DNA of 43,875 nucleotides from Geobacteraceae bacterium (GCA_017861285.1 JAGFXO010000007.1:1-43875), one strand, 5' to 3'; shown: positions 33,393 to 43,288, counted from the stretch's first letter. The notes: generated by a model not told the origin, from the letters alone. Numbers and translations are program-made.

Positions 33393-34436
33393 TTACCACT
33401 TGTCTCGTTTATGCCACCGAATTGTGCGACTAAGCGCTTCTTCCAGATCAACCCTCACTTTCAATGACAATTCAACTTGAGCCCTTTCTGTTGCAGGTAC
33501 ATATCTCGGAACCGGGACCCCTTCAACTACTTTCTCCGCTATTCGAACTGGCAAGGACGGTTGAAAACAGCGTGAAACTGTTTCGGCCAAATCCGAGATA
33601 TTGATACTCCGTTCTGATCCAACGTTATAAGGCCTGCAAGTCATCCCTCGAAAGAGAATTGTCCAAAGCCATGTAGATAAATCCGCCGCATAAAGGTATG
33701 AGCGATATGGAACACCGTTTCCGAGTACCTGAATCGATCTCCCCAGCAAACCGTCGCGAACAAAATTACCGATAGCAAAATGGGTGTCCAAAGGCAGATA
33801 GGGACCTATGAAAGCAAAACAACGTGCAATTTTTGCCTCTATCCCGAATTTTTCGGAGTAAATAGAACATAACAACTCGGCAATTCTCTTGCCCTCACCA
33901 TACGCGGAAGAAGAACATAGGGGCTCCGGGGCTCCGTTGTAGTCTTCGTGTATATGAGTAATTTCGGGCCTCTGTTTACCATATACCGCACCCGAACTCG
34001 TGAGCAGGAAGGACGGCGTGCCGCATTGGCGGGCAAATTCCAAAGTCCGCCGGGTTCCTTCAACAATGGTATCCAACATGAGCAATGGGTTTTCAGCATT
34101 CAGTTTTGCGCTTGCTTCTGTCGCAGCATGAATTATATGGGAGAAGGAACCGCTTGGGAATTCGAACGTACGTATATCACCTCGGTGAAAACGGAATGAC
34201 TTGCTTACGGCAAGGTGCGGTGCTTTGGCAAAGAATGCCTCCGGATTCCTTGTCAATACGTGGGCGCGAGCGTTCAGGCCGAGTTTTTCGTTTGCCCAGG
34301 CAAAACTCTCCAACATCCAGGTACCAATAAAGCCCGTACCCCCTGTAATGAAAATCCGCCCACCACGAATATCATTCCATAAGTGTTCAGTATTTTCGAG
34401 AATTTGGTCTAAATCCTGATGTAGGTGATTCACCAT
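33393..34436 (-). CDS. NAD-dependent epimerase/dehydratase-family (extended SDR) sugar enzyme
   Basis: The 347-residue protein is an extended SDR: cofactor motif RIFITGGTGFIGTWMLESFAW (residues about 27-47), IIHAATEASA (about 100-109), LLTSSGAVYG, the catalytic YxxxK in SSAYGEGKRIAELL (about 178-190) and RCFAFIGPYLPLD. The order resembles nucleotide-sugar 4-ketoreductases and epimerases of O-antigen loci. Between rfbH and the TPP enzyme it could reduce the 4-keto sugar (as in CDP-abequose or paratose synthesis) or reduce the side-chain keto group after branching (as YerF does). I cannot tell which. GAGG sits eight bases before the ATG; rfbH ends 29 bases upstream. Confidence 0.85.
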   Translation of the reverse strand: MVNHLHQDLDQILENTEHLWNDIRGGRIFITGGTGFIGTWMLESFAWANEKLGLNARAHVLTRNPEAFFAKAPHLAVSKSFRFHRGDIRTFEFPSGSFSHIIHAATEASAKLNAENPLLMLDTIVEGTRRTLEFARQCGTPSFLLTSSGAVYGKQRPEITHIHEDYNGAPEPLCSSSAYGEGKRIAELLCSIYSEKFGIEAKIARCFAFIGPYLPLDTHFAIGNFVRDGLLGRSIQVLGNGVPYRSYLYAADLSTWLWTILFRGMTCRPYNVGSERSINISDLAETVSRCFQPSLPVRIAEKVVEGVPVPRYVPATERAQVELSLKVRVDLEEALSRTIRWHKRDKW

Positions 34437-34465
34437 GACAAATCCTCAGTCGATAATGTCAGTTC

Positions 34466-35824
34466 TTACTTACTAAATTTTGTGCAGAAGTCATGTATCT
34501 GAGAAGAGATGAAATCCAGCATTTCCGTCGTCATTCCCGGATATACACCGACCCAGAAAGTGTCACGCATGATCCTGTCTGTGTTTATCAATTCACCGGC
34601 GACTCGGTATCCTTCACCTGACCGGCGCATCTCGTCGAAACAGGGGTGTTTGATAAGATTCCCGGCGAAAAGCATCCTGGTCTGGATGCCTTTCGCTTCA
34701 AGATGGGTAACAATTTGCTCTCTGGTAAAACCGGCACGTTCGCTGATTGTCAGGAGAAAACCGAACCATGACGGATCAGTATTCACTGCAGGTTCTGGAA
34801 GTATGAAAAAGTCCGCCAGATCATCCATTCCGTCACGCAGCAATTTCCAGTTGCTCTTGCGCGCCTCAATAAATCCGGGAAGTTTTTCCAGTTGTGCGCA
34901 ACCGATTGCCGCCTGCATATCCGTGACCTTCAGATTGTAGCCGAAATGTGAATAGACATATTTGTGGTCGTAACCGTACGGTAGTTCGCCAAACCGTTGT
35001 GTGAAACGATCTCCGCAAGTATTGTCACGACCAGACGCGCACCAGCAATCCCTTCCCCAGTCGCGAAAAGATTCCACAAGGCGTTTCAGGGTAGTATCAT
35101 TCGTATAGACGGTCCCTCCCTCTCCCATCGTCATGTGATGAGGAGGGTAGAAACTTGATGTGCCCAGATGGCCGACGGTTCCGGTATAGATCAACTCACC
35201 GTTATATGAATACCGTGATCCAAGAGCGTCACAGTTGTCTTCGATCAACCATAGACCATATCGTTCACAGAATGATTTGACGGACTGGATATCAAAGGGA
35301 TTGCCCAGCGTATGGGCAATCATAACTGCTTTTGTTTTTTCTGAAACAGCCTTTTCAAGCTGAGCGCTGTCAATATTGTACGTGGGAAGTTCAATGTCCA
35401 CAAAGACCGGAATCGCCCCATATTGAATAATGGGTGCCACCGTGGTAGGAAATCCTGCTGCAACAGTTATAACCTCATCTCCAGGTTTTATGCTCTTTTC
35501 GCCAAGTTTTGGAGAAGTCAGAGCCATGAAAGCGAGGAGATTCGCGGATGAGCCCGAATTGGTCAAAGAACAATGCTCGACGCCGAGAAATTTCGCAAAT
35601 TTCTCCTCAAACTCCTCCGCATAACGCCCAGTGGTAAGCCAGAAATCAAGAGAAGCACTTACCAGGTTTTCGATTTCACGCCCATCAAATACCCTGCCGG
35701 CATATGGTATACGAGAGCCGGGTTTGAAAGTTTTCGGCATACCATGGACCAGTTCGTAATATTTTACGGCGGCCTCGATAACATGCCGTCTAAGTTCCAG
35801 TTCAAGTTTTGAAAAAGTTTCCAC
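34466..35824 (-). CDS. rfbH: CDP-4-dehydro-6-deoxyglucose 3-dehydrase (E1)
   Basis: RfbH/DdhC removes the C3 hydroxyl of CDP-4-keto-6-deoxyglucose using PMP and an iron-sulfur cluster. GTG at 35824 has GGAG five bases upstream and gives 452 residues, near the family norm; the longer reading is unlikely. It has the DegT/DnrJ fold, and the PLP lysine is replaced by histidine in [18 protein letters not shown] (residues about 224-241), the hallmark that separates this dehydrase from aminotransferases. Cysteines in [21 protein letters not shown] (260, 262, 270) fit the [2Fe-2S] ligands. The reductase partner E3 (DdhD/RfbI) is not encoded in the window, so another flavoprotein must donate electrons. 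It lies 44 bases after rfbG. Confidence 0.95.
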   Translation of the reverse strand: METFSKLELELRRHVIEAAVKYYELVHGMPKTFKPGSRIPYAGRVFDGREIENLVSASLDFWLTTGRYAEEFEEKFAKFLGVEHCSLTNSGSSANLLAFMALTSPKLGEKSIKPGDEVITVAAGFPTTVAPIIQYGAIPVFVDIELPTYNIDSAQLEKAVSEKTKAVMIAHTLGNPFDIQSVKSFCERYGLWLIEDNCDALGSRYSYNGELIYTGTVGHLGTSSFYPPHHMTMGEGGTVYTNDTTLKRLVESFRDWGRDCWCASGRDNTCGDRFTQRFGELPYGYDHKYVYSHFGYNLKVTDMQAAIGCAQLEKLPGFIEARKSNWKLLRDGMDDLADFFILPEPAVNTDPSWFGFLLTISERAGFTREQIVTHLEAKGIQTRMLFAGNLIKHPCFDEMRRSGEGYRVAGELINTDRIMRDTFWVGVYPGMTTEMLDFISSQIHDFCTKFSK

Positions 35825-35868
35825 ACAATCTCCGTAAGTTATGAATGTAATATGCAGATACGTCCCGT

Positions 35869-36960
35869 TTACATGTCTGAACAATATTCCTCTATCTGCC
35901 CAAGAGTGAAGTCTTTCATGTCTTTCCCATCTTTAAAGGCATGCGTCCATTCGATGATTTTGTCAATCGCCTTATCAAGATCCCAACGTGGACGCCAGCC
36001 AAGCTTCATTCGGGCCTTGGAACAGTCAAGCTTCAGATAATTGGCCTCATGGGGATGATTGCCTTTTTCGACAACATATTCTGCGCCGTCACCCCACCGG
36101 TCGCAAAACTCTTTAACAATCCACTCAACAGGCTTTGCATCCTCGTCAAAGGGGCCGAAATTCCATCCTTCGGCATACTGAGGTCCGGCCTCATATAAGC
36201 GTTGCGCAAGCGTCAAATACCCTGACAATGGTTCCAGGACGTGTTGCCATGGTCTGATTGACAAAGGGTTCCGGACAATAATTTTCTCTTTTTTCAGGAG
36301 CGCCCTGACACAATCGGGGATCAACCGGTCAGTGGCCCAATCACCACCACCGATCACATTTCCCGCCCTTGCCGATGCAATCCCGACATTATGTCTAGCG
36401 TAATCCGCAATGTTGAAGAAAGAACTTCGATATGCGGCAGTCACCAGTTCGGAACACGCCTTGCTGTTGGAGTATGGATCATATCCTCCGAAGGGCTCGC
36501 TCTCCCTGTACCCCCAAAACCATTCCTTGTTCTCATAACACTTGTCGGTAGTAACATTAATAAACGATTTTACACTCTTGCTAAGGCGGACGGCCTCGAG
36601 CAGATTAACAGTTCCCATAACATTTGTGGAATAAGTATCCACCGGCTCGGCGTATGAAACACGCACCAGCGGTTGCGCAGCCATATGAATGACCACCTCT
36701 GGAGCCGCCAAATCCAGGGCATCTTTCACAAGAGCCGGGTCCCGGACATCATTTATTATTGAAGTCGTTAAATCACTAATGCCGCACATTGTGAACATAT
36801 TCGGGCCGTGAGGAGGTTCTAGGGCATATCCGGTGACCTTTGCCCCCAGCGCATGAAGCCAAAGACAAAGCCACGATCCTTTAAACCCTGTATGACCGGT
36901 TACGAATACCTTTTTCCCGCGCCAGAAAGCAGCTTCAATTGAGTTCAATTTGATCTGCAT
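35869..36960 (-). CDS. rfbG: CDP-glucose 4,6-dehydratase
   Basis: RfbG converts CDP-glucose to CDP-4-keto-6-deoxyglucose with bound NAD. ATG 36960 lies four bases after the rfbF stop and gives 363 residues, typical for the family; the upstream in-frame extension overlaps rfbF and is rejected. Marks: [33 protein letters not shown] (residues about 18-50), [55 protein letters not shown] and the catalytic YxxxK in [14 protein letters not shown] (about 158-170). The weak ribosome binding site GGTGA is part of the rfbF end, which implies coupling. Confidence 0.96.
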   Translation of the reverse strand: MQIKLNSIEAAFWRGKKVFVTGHTGFKGSWLCLWLHALGAKVTGYALEPPHGPNMFTMCGISDLTTSIINDVRDPALVKDALDLAAPEVVIHMAAQPLVRVSYAEPVDTYSTNVMGTVNLLEAVRLSKSVKSFINVTTDKCYENKEWFWGYRESEPFGGYDPYSNSKACSELVTAAYRSSFFNIADYARHNVGIASARAGNVIGGGDWATDRLIPDCVRALLKKEKIIVRNPLSIRPWQHVLEPLSGYLTLAQRLYEAGPQYAEGWNFGPFDEDAKPVEWIVKEFCDRWGDGAEYVVEKGNHPHEANYLKLDCSKARMKLGWRPRWDLDKAIDKIIEWTHAFKDGKDMKDFTLGQIEEYCSDM

Positions 36961-36964
36961 GCTA

Positions 36965-37738
36965 TCACCACAATTTCCAGGGAGCACTCCCGGATTTCCA
37001 GAGATCCTCCAGATGATTCTTATCGCGAAGAGTGTCCATCGGTTGCCAGAATCCTGAGTGTTTGTATGCCACAAGTTGCTCATCTCTGGCTAGATTTTCA
37101 AGTGGCTCTTTTTCGAGGAGGGTACGGTCACCTTCAATGTAATCGAACACTTCAGGCTCCATCACGAAAAAGCCGGCGTTAATCCACGATCCATCCCCTT
37201 TTGGCTTTTCCTGGAAACCTGCTACTTGACCGTTATGATTTATATCCAGGGCGCCAAACCTCCCACCAGGTTGAGTCGACGTGATTGTCGCCAACTTTCC
37301 ATGTGCCTGATGGCATTCGACCAATTTTTGTATGTTCACATTACAAACTCCATCACCGTAAGTCAGCATGAATGTTTCATCACCTATATAATGTTTAATC
37401 CGTTTAACTCTTCCACCAGTCATGGTTTCTATGCCTGTGTCGACGAGTGTCACTTTCCATGGCTCGGCGTTATGCTGATGGATAATCCTTTCATTGCTGT
37501 TTCGGAAGTCGAAGGTTATGTCAGATTCATGCAGAAAATAATGGGCAAAATATTCTTTTATACAGTATCCTTTATAGCCCAAGCATATGACAAAATCGTT
37601 GTATCCATAATAAGAATAGATTTTCATGATATGCCAAAGAATCGGCTTCTCACCTATCTCGACCATAGGTTTTGGTTTCAGATGTGATTCTTCACTGATT
37701 CGTGTCCCGAATCCACCAGCAAGTATAACAGTTTTCAT
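36965..37738 (-). CDS. rfbF: Glucose-1-phosphate cytidylyltransferase
   Basis: RfbF makes CDP-glucose from CTP and glucose-1-phosphate, the entry to CDP-3,6-dideoxyhexoses. The 257-residue protein has the nucleotidyltransferase motif LAGGFGTRISEESHLKPKPMVEIGEKPILWHIMKIYSYYG (residues 6-45), the metal aspartate in FMLTYGDGVCNVNI (about 123-136), and the product-binding segment FQEKPKGDGSWINAGFFVMEPEVFDYI. It is the first gene of the rfbF-rfbG-rfbH-SDR-TPP-aldolase-SDR-cyclase series on the minus strand. The 760 bases upstream are AT-rich and should contain the promoter, which I could not pin down. Confidence 0.96.
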   Translation of the reverse strand: MKTVILAGGFGTRISEESHLKPKPMVEIGEKPILWHIMKIYSYYGYNDFVICLGYKGYCIKEYFAHYFLHESDITFDFRNSNERIIHQHNAEPWKVTLVDTGIETMTGGRVKRIKHYIGDETFMLTYGDGVCNVNIQKLVECHQAHGKLATITSTQPGGRFGALDINHNGQVAGFQEKPKGDGSWINAGFFVMEPEVFDYIEGDRTLLEKEPLENLARDEQLVAYKHSGFWQPMDTLRDKNHLEDLWKSGSAPWKLW

Positions 37739-38500
37739 AATATGACACCTGCCTATAAAATTAATTTTGATACTCTATCTTATCAGCCCATCAATTATAA
37801 AATGCCATCAAATCATCTTTGTGGTAAATTTGAATTAAGCTAACCATTATCAATTTCAGCCTCTGTCAAACTAATTATAAGATAGACGTCTCTGTGATAT
37901 ATCTTGAAATTGTGAGGTTGTTTGATAAATTTGATTGCTCTTCCGGAAAAATATTGTCCCGTTGATACAGTAAAAAGACTCATCTCAATTTTAAACTATT
38001 TGATCAGACATTTTTTTGTAATATTGTTATTGCGCTTCTATCATTTTATGAATCGCTAAAATAATAATAGGGGTAAATTTCAACCGCAGCAGTTCAAAAC
38101 ATACACCTGATGATTATCAAAGTGCTTATAATAGCACACTAATTACAATACAATCAAGATTTCTTATCCTGCAAGGTTCCAGTTCAGGCGTTCAAACAGG
38201 AGCAAGAACATGGCCAATCACACATAAGATCAACAAATCGCTTTTAATCCCCGACCGGATATTAGCGAAGGATATAGTCAACGACTACAACAGATAGGAG
38301 CGACCTATACTGATGAGCAAATGAAAAGTTGTAGCATGATGGTATTTACCTGGCCGCTAACCATCTAAAAAGAAATAACCATACCAAAAGATGACTGACA
38401 AATAAATACTATCTTTTCACACCCTCCCTGATCCTTCCAATATCATTTCAGTTTTTATACCTATATTAGAAAACTTATTTGTTATCTAATATATTTTTAT
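37739..38500. other. AT-rich intergenic region with one interrupted small frame
   Basis: This 760-base gap upstream of rfbF is rich in A and T and carries no intact gene that I can support. Its only coding-like segment is the interrupted frame at 38210-38368. No transposase, inverted terminal repeat or attachment site is visible. Confidence 0.5.
38210..38368 (+). pseudogene. Small gene interrupted by an in-frame stop
   Basis: ATG at 38210 has AGGAG at 38198-38202 as a ribosome binding site. The frame reads MANHT, then TAA at 38225-38227, and continues without further stops for 46 codons: DQQIAFNPRPDISEGYSQRL, then QQIGATYTDEQMKSCSMMVF and TWPLTI before TAA at 38366. The good translation start and the protein-like continuation suggest a recently inactivated or truncated small gene. 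I do not recognise it. Chance is possible at this length. Confidence 0.35.
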
Positions 38501-40987
38501 TCAGTTTTTTCTTTCATATGCTGTTATTATTTTTGCTTTTTCTATTGGTACATAATGTTCTTTTATGACGTTATAAATTTTTTTAAGCATATACAACCTT
38601 TGATATCTCAACAAAGATTCCTTATGAAAAACACCTAGTAACGACCATTTACTTACTATATCTATTTCATATGATCTGTCTATATCAGTATCAACAAATA
38701 GTATCCTCGGCTTATTATTTTCGATAATTTTGATACATTCATCGATTTCTTTATTAGTAATTAAGTACCATGAAACATCGAAATATGGCATTGCACTGTA
38801 TTTTCCAGCAAGGAATGGGAGAAAACTGTCATATTTTGAAATTATAAATATATTATTCTTGTCAGAATATTTTTGAATTAACTTGATTGAATCTAAGAAA
38901 TACTCCGGATTCATTGTTGATATGAATTTTGCAGTGGGCAAATCCCATTCATAAGTAATATGTGATTTGAATATATTATCGAATACATTTTTTTGTTTAA
39001 AAAAACTAAACACACTTGGGACATATACTAAAAGAGATATTGTCAATATACCGGCATAGAGGTATTGCCGTTTTCTTTGCAGAATATTGTGGTTCTCAAC
39101 AACCAACTTTATCAATAATATAATAGAAAACACAAATAATGGTGAAAATACGATAAAATGGTTTATGTCTGATCCCCAGACATAATATAACAAAAGGCCT
39201 TGGGAATACATTATAAGGAACGTACAAATGTATTTCAGCAGATTTTCATTCTTATATTGCTTTATCAGTATTATATAGTATGAGCCTATTGCTGCAAATA
39301 TTATCGGCATTATATAACCAGCCATGTCAAATCCCAAAAGTCCAGCCTTAAAATAACCAGTCATATATTGAGCACCCACTTTGCTGTATTTCATAGTGAA
39401 TATTCCTAAAGAGGCACCCACAGACATTATAAGCATTTCATAATATGATTTATTTTTCCAATCGAGAATATTCTTCATGGCTAGAGCAATTACCAATGAA
39501 ATCAAGGTAAACATACCAACATGGTTGTTATTTAAGATACCTAATAATGCTGCGACCAAGGAGAAAGCAAGAAAACATTTGTTACGTTTTTTATCTTTGT
39601 CTTTAAGATACAAATACAGAAAATAAATTACAAAGATATCAAAGAAATGCCTGATTGGATTCATGCCAGGTGCAATATAAAAAAATGGATAACTTACTTT
39701 ATTTAAACCTGCAGTCAGTAATATTGTCACTGGAAGCACGTAGTTAATTTGCCTGAATATCAGGAACATTAATGCAATGAATAGCACGTAATATATGTAA
39801 TAGAAAGAAAACAACAACTTGGAGTAGTTATGGTAATTAATACCGCCCAATTTGTTAAGAATTGATTTCAAAAATACAGTGTTTAACCATCCATATTGCA
39901 TATATATTTGACTCACATCTCTTCCCAAATTCATTTCATTTATCGGGCCTATCACATGATTATGATGATGTATCCAAAATCTGTTTAAGACTTGACATTG
40001 TAATTCTGTAAAATTATTTTTTATGAACTCCGTCTGCTCCTTCGTATCGGATGTGCTTTTGTATTTATATTTATTGTCCATCATATACAACTGACGCAAA
40101 CGATCTCTATACTCATTTGCATTCATATTTTCAATTATTTCATCTATTGGCCCTATCAAGCTTAAAACATTACTGTCATGATAAATCTGATCCCCCAACT
40201 GCAATATATTTTCATTATTATTCGCAAAAGGGTTTAATGAGAAATCATTGGTCGGCATATTTTTACTTTCGACGTCATATTTTATATTCCTTCCTATCAA
40301 TTTATTTTTAATTATGTAATTATTGTTATCGATTACTTTATTATGTACGATGGTCTTTTCTGGGATATCCCAAAATTCGTTCATGATTTTAAGATCTTGA
40401 AATACAAATGGATATATAATGTAAAACAGGTTTATTGTGACCAAAGATAGCAGTATAAATGATATTTTTGTCTGAGTTATAAAAGTAATTATTTTTTCAA
40501 AGATTATATTGATTTTTTTGATATTGACAGCAAAAGGTATTATAAAAATTATCCCCCATATCATTGCTCTTGGGATGATGTTATGAAAACCAGGTCTAAG
40601 GTTCAACGACAATAATATATTCGATATAAGACTGATTAATAATATTATAATAATATTATTGATAGAATAAATATTATCATTAAGCTTATACGTTATGATT
40701 TTTTTATTGTTTGTCATAACATAATATAATATGTAATATACTGCAACACCCACAACACATAGAATATAGTGTGTTATTTCTCTAGATTTTTCTGGATACC
40801 AGAAATTGACCACCCATCTATTCAGAGAGTCTATCTGAGATACATCGGTTAAAGTCATTGACACCATATATAAAATAGATATAATTCCGATTGAAAATAT
40901 TATAAAATATAATGCAATAAATATTTGTGTCAGGTATTGCTTGATGCCATTATTTTTTTGACCAATCATTGAATACTCCAAAGACAA
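38501..40987 (-). CDS. Large AT-rich polytopic membrane protein, possible GT-C glycosyltransferase or polymerase
   Basis: The 828-residue protein has several N-terminal membrane helices (about residues 20-45, 72-92, 110-130, 140-155, 175-195), a large hydrophilic loop (about 200-385), a second block of helices (about 385-640) and a soluble C-terminal part (about 665-828). The loop ends in NRFWIHHHNHVIGPINEMNLGRDVSQIYMQYGWLN, where clustered histidines and acids before a QYG motif could form an active site. The layout fits a GT-C type lipid-dependent sugar transferase or an O-antigen polymerase; no family is certain. Codon use is extremely AT-rich (many ATA, AAT, TTT), unlike rfb and housekeeping genes, so it was probably acquired from elsewhere. 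With gtrA and gtrB upstream it could be the third, serotype-specific Gtr component. Confidence 0.7.
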   Translation of the reverse strand: MSLEYSMIGQKNNGIKQYLTQIFIALYFIIFSIGIISILYMVSMTLTDVSQIDSLNRWVVNFWYPEKSREITHYILCVVGVAVYYILYYVMTNNKKIITYKLNDNIYSINNIIIILLISLISNILLSLNLRPGFHNIIPRAMIWGIIFIIPFAVNIKKINIIFEKIITFITQTKISFILLSLVTINLFYIIYPFVFQDLKIMNEFWDIPEKTIVHNKVIDNNNYIIKNKLIGRNIKYDVESKNMPTNDFSLNPFANNNENILQLGDQIYHDSNVLSLIGPIDEIIENMNANEYRDRLRQLYMMDNKYKYKSTSDTKEQTEFIKNNFTELQCQVLNRFWIHHHNHVIGPINEMNLGRDVSQIYMQYGWLNTVFLKSILNKLGGINYHNYSKLLFSFYYIYYVLFIALMFLIFRQINYVLPVTILLTAGLNKVSYPFFYIAPGMNPIRHFFDIFVIYFLYLYLKDKDKKRNKCFLAFSLVAALLGILNNNHVGMFTLISLVIALAMKNILDWKNKSYYEMLIMSVGASLGIFTMKYSKVGAQYMTGYFKAGLLGFDMAGYIMPIIFAAIGSYYIILIKQYKNENLLKYICTFLIMYSQGLLLYYVWGSDINHFIVFSPLFVFSIILLIKLVVENHNILQRKRQYLYAGILTISLLVYVPSVFSFFKQKNVFDNIFKSHITYEWDLPTAKFISTMNPEYFLDSIKLIQKYSDKNNIFIISKYDSFLPFLAGKYSAMPYFDVSWYLITNKEIDECIKIIENNKPRILFVDTDIDRSYEIDIVSKWSLLGVFHKESLLRYQRLYMLKKIYNVIKEHYVPIEKAKIITAYERKN

Positions 40988-41666
40988 TTTTACAAGGATT
41001 TAATTGATAAAATTTCGTATCCTTATTGACAGATAATTTACTCGGGTTCTACAGGACCGAACTTGCCAAATCGCTAAAGGAACAAGGCGATAAACGCCTT
41101 TGACTTGTTACATACTCTCCTTGCTGCAAGCATATTTAATTCCATGCTATTTATTAAAGTAGTATATTTGATATCGGAATGACTTCCATGAATTTTGGAT
41201 GAGACGCAAAAATGCCTGGCTGCAGAAAGGATCTTCTCTCAGAGGCAAAAAGGCTTATCCAGGTATTAGTGCGATTACGCCTGGAGCGCGGGTTATTGGA
41301 AGTGCTGCGGGCTGACAACATACGAGGGTTCTGAATTTTTGAGATGCGACATTGCTGCATGGGCCGAGGCAGATTGAATGGCCATCCAAAATGTCCAGAC
41401 GAGAGAACCAAACCAGAACAATTACTACAGGCGTTTCAACCGTACTTGATGGCAGGAGGCGCAGTATCATTACCTTTTCCAAAATTTGAAAAGAATTCGG
41501 GAAACAACTTATTGCTTGCTTCGCTACCACAACAAAATACTGCTACATGATTTTTCAGCGATTTGCCTTGTTCGGAGTCCTCAGCCCAGACTATAGAAAC
41601 TCTGCTTTTCAACACTCATTTTCACAGGCGGATTGAAGTTACTTCTCCTTTAATGCACTGAACGCG
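40988..41666. other. Intergenic region with decayed coding pieces
   Basis: Nearly 700 bases separate gtrB from the large membrane protein. Plus-strand pieces look like gene scraps: one ends LLGFYRTELAKSLKEQGDKRL followed by a stop near 41103; another around 41181-41310 reads FHEFWMRRKNAWLQKGSSL and KKAYPGISAITPGARVIG before a stop. Neither has a start signal. AAGGCG at 41084-41089 pairs with CGCCTT at 41095-41100, a weak hairpin without a T run. I see no intact gene. Confidence 0.45.
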
Positions 41667-42599
41667 TCAATCAAAATTGATTCTTTCTTTTTCAATTACC
41701 AGCGGCCTTTTGAGCACCTGTGTGTGTATCGAACCCACGTATTCACCAATTATCCCTATGAAAAAAAGCTGAACTGCTGAACAAAAAAACAGGCCGATTG
41801 TCAATGGGGCAATCCCAATGTCAAAGGTGTTCCAGAACAGCAGTTTGGCAACGAAGTACCCGAGCGCTACCAGCAGGCTGATTCCGGAAACGCAGAAGCC
41901 GAGCATAGTTGCAAGACGAAGGGGAACTTTCGAGTGGTTCGTAATACCCAGCATTGCCATGTCATAAAGGGTGTAGAAATTGTTCTTTGTGATCCCTCTC
42001 TTTCTCACAGGTTGCGTATACTCGATCTTGGCGCTTTCAAAACCGATATCGGATATGAGCCCCCTGAAGTATGGATACGGGTCCTTGACACTCCGTAATA
42101 TCTCTATGATCTGCTTATCGTAAAGGCCGAAACCGGTGTTGTTTTTTGTCAGTTCTATTTCGGAAAGCCTGCTGATAAACTCGTAATACATCTTCCTGAC
42201 AATAAACATTGTCATTGTTTCTTTGCTCTGAGTTTTTACTCCCAGCACTATTTTATAACCCTGCTCCCATTTCTCGATAAAGTCCGCGATCATCTCGGGA
42301 GGATCCTGCAGATCGGAGACCAACAGTATTACAGCGTCCCCACTTGCCTGAAGCAGGCCGTGAAATGGAGACCTGATATGACCAAAGTTCCTGCTGTTGA
42401 CAATAATTTTCACATTTCTGTCTGCTTCGGCCAACCTTTTCAAAATTGAAACTGTATTGTCTGTTGAAGCGTTATCAATAAAAACATGCTCATATTGATA
42501 TGCAGAGAGTCCGGCAAATACTTCCCTGACCTGACGGTAAACCTCCTCCACATTGTCCTGCTCGTTATAGCAAGGTGATACTATACTGACAAGCCTCAT
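41667..42599 (-). CDS. gtrB: GtrB-type polyprenyl-phosphate glycosyltransferase
   Basis: The 310-residue protein is a family 2 glycosyltransferase with two C-terminal membrane helices, the layout of bactoprenyl-phosphate glucosyltransferases (GtrB/YfdH) and DPM1-like enzymes. Visible: VSIVSPCYNEQDNVEEVYRQV, FIDNASTDNTVSILKRL, NSRNFGHIRSPFHGLLQASGDAVILLVSDLQDPPEMI (acid motif DLQD, residues about 97-100), PYFRGLISDIGFESAKIEYTQPVRKRG, and helices at about 228-252 and 265-290. It should load a sugar from a nucleotide donor on undecaprenyl phosphate on the cytoplasmic face. Its start overlaps gtrA by four bases. Confidence 0.92.
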   Translation of the reverse strand: MRLVSIVSPCYNEQDNVEEVYRQVREVFAGLSAYQYEHVFIDNASTDNTVSILKRLAEADRNVKIIVNSRNFGHIRSPFHGLLQASGDAVILLVSDLQDPPEMIADFIEKWEQGYKIVLGVKTQSKETMTMFIVRKMYYEFISRLSEIELTKNNTGFGLYDKQIIEILRSVKDPYPYFRGLISDIGFESAKIEYTQPVRKRGITKNNFYTLYDMAMLGITNHSKVPLRLATMLGFCVSGISLLVALGYFVAKLLFWNTFDIGIAPLTIGLFFCSAVQLFFIGIIGEYVGSIHTQVLKRPLVIEKERINFD

Positions 42600-42964
42600 A
42601 TAGCCTTTTTCTCCCTGAAGACAAAAGAATTGTGAAGCAAAAATGATATAAGAGCTATCGGAAATAACAGCAAGAAGCCAGCTAGATACATATTGAAGTT
42701 ATTTTCCTTAAATATATGCAATAAACCGACATTCAGACAATAGGTAATAACATAGACCGTAACAAATTTGATTAACAAAGAATTATTTTTATTTTTAAAT
42801 ACCAGTAGTCCAATTGTTTTAAAATTAAATATAATTCCTATCACTGTAGACAATAAGACTGACAGTGAATAATGCATGCCCAAAAAAATAAATAACGCAA
42901 ACAAGGAATATCCAAACAAGGTATTCAGCATGCCAACAAATATATATTTAGTGAATTTATTCAT
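42596..42964 (-). CDS. gtrA: GtrA-family membrane protein, probable lipid-linked sugar flippase
   Basis: GtrA proteins are small four-helix membrane proteins thought to flip undecaprenyl-phosphate-linked sugars to the periplasmic side. The 122-residue product shows FTKYIFVGMLNTLFGYSLFALFIFLG at the N-terminus, a second helix LSVLLSTVIGIIFNFKTIGLLVF with the conserved N-F-x-x-x segment, a third around residues 64-82 and a fourth about 90-110 (MYLAGFLLLFPIALISFLLHNSFVF). The overlap with gtrB shows that the two are expressed together. The coding sequence is AT-rich, like the large membrane protein. Confidence 0.9.
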   Translation of the reverse strand: MNKFTKYIFVGMLNTLFGYSLFALFIFLGMHYSLSVLLSTVIGIIFNFKTIGLLVFKNKNNSLLIKFVTVYVITYCLNVGLLHIFKENNFNMYLAGFLLLFPIALISFLLHNSFVFREKKAI

Positions 42965-43288
42965 ATCTTGATCTTGTTGCCAATATATTCATATCAGCGA
43001 ATTTTCTATACCGTAGAAAAGCCGGGAGTAAAATATATACATTTCAGATAATCCGATAGCCTCTGTTGCCTTACATGCTATACAAGACATTCACAATTTA
43101 TCACTTCCATATCCTTGTTCATAACGAAGTGTTGAATATGATAAGACAGCTATTTTCCAAGACAACTAATCCAATTTAATAAACTTCTCTATATACTCTC
43201 TTTTTTCAATAAAATCAATGTTACATTTTGTCACACTATCAGGCGATAACAGCATATAACATGATGAAAGATACCTGACAATTGGAGA
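42965..43288. other. AT-rich intergenic region upstream of gtrA
   Basis: This 320-base stretch contains no frame of note. It should hold the promoter of gtrA-gtrB; several AT-rich hexamers are present but none forms a convincing pair of boxes. Confidence 0.4.

Noticed and set aside
35825-35884. Longer N-terminus of RfbH from the upstream ATG
   Set aside because: The extra 20 residues do not resemble the family, and GGAG sits correctly before the GTG at 35824.
36961-37083. Longer N-terminus of RfbG overlapping rfbF
   Set aside because: The extension lies inside the rfbF coding sequence; the ATG at 36960 gives the normal family length.
41154-41550. Overlapping frames on both strands between gtrB and the large membrane protein
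   Set aside because: None has a ribosome binding site or a recognisable motif; treated as decayed DNA.
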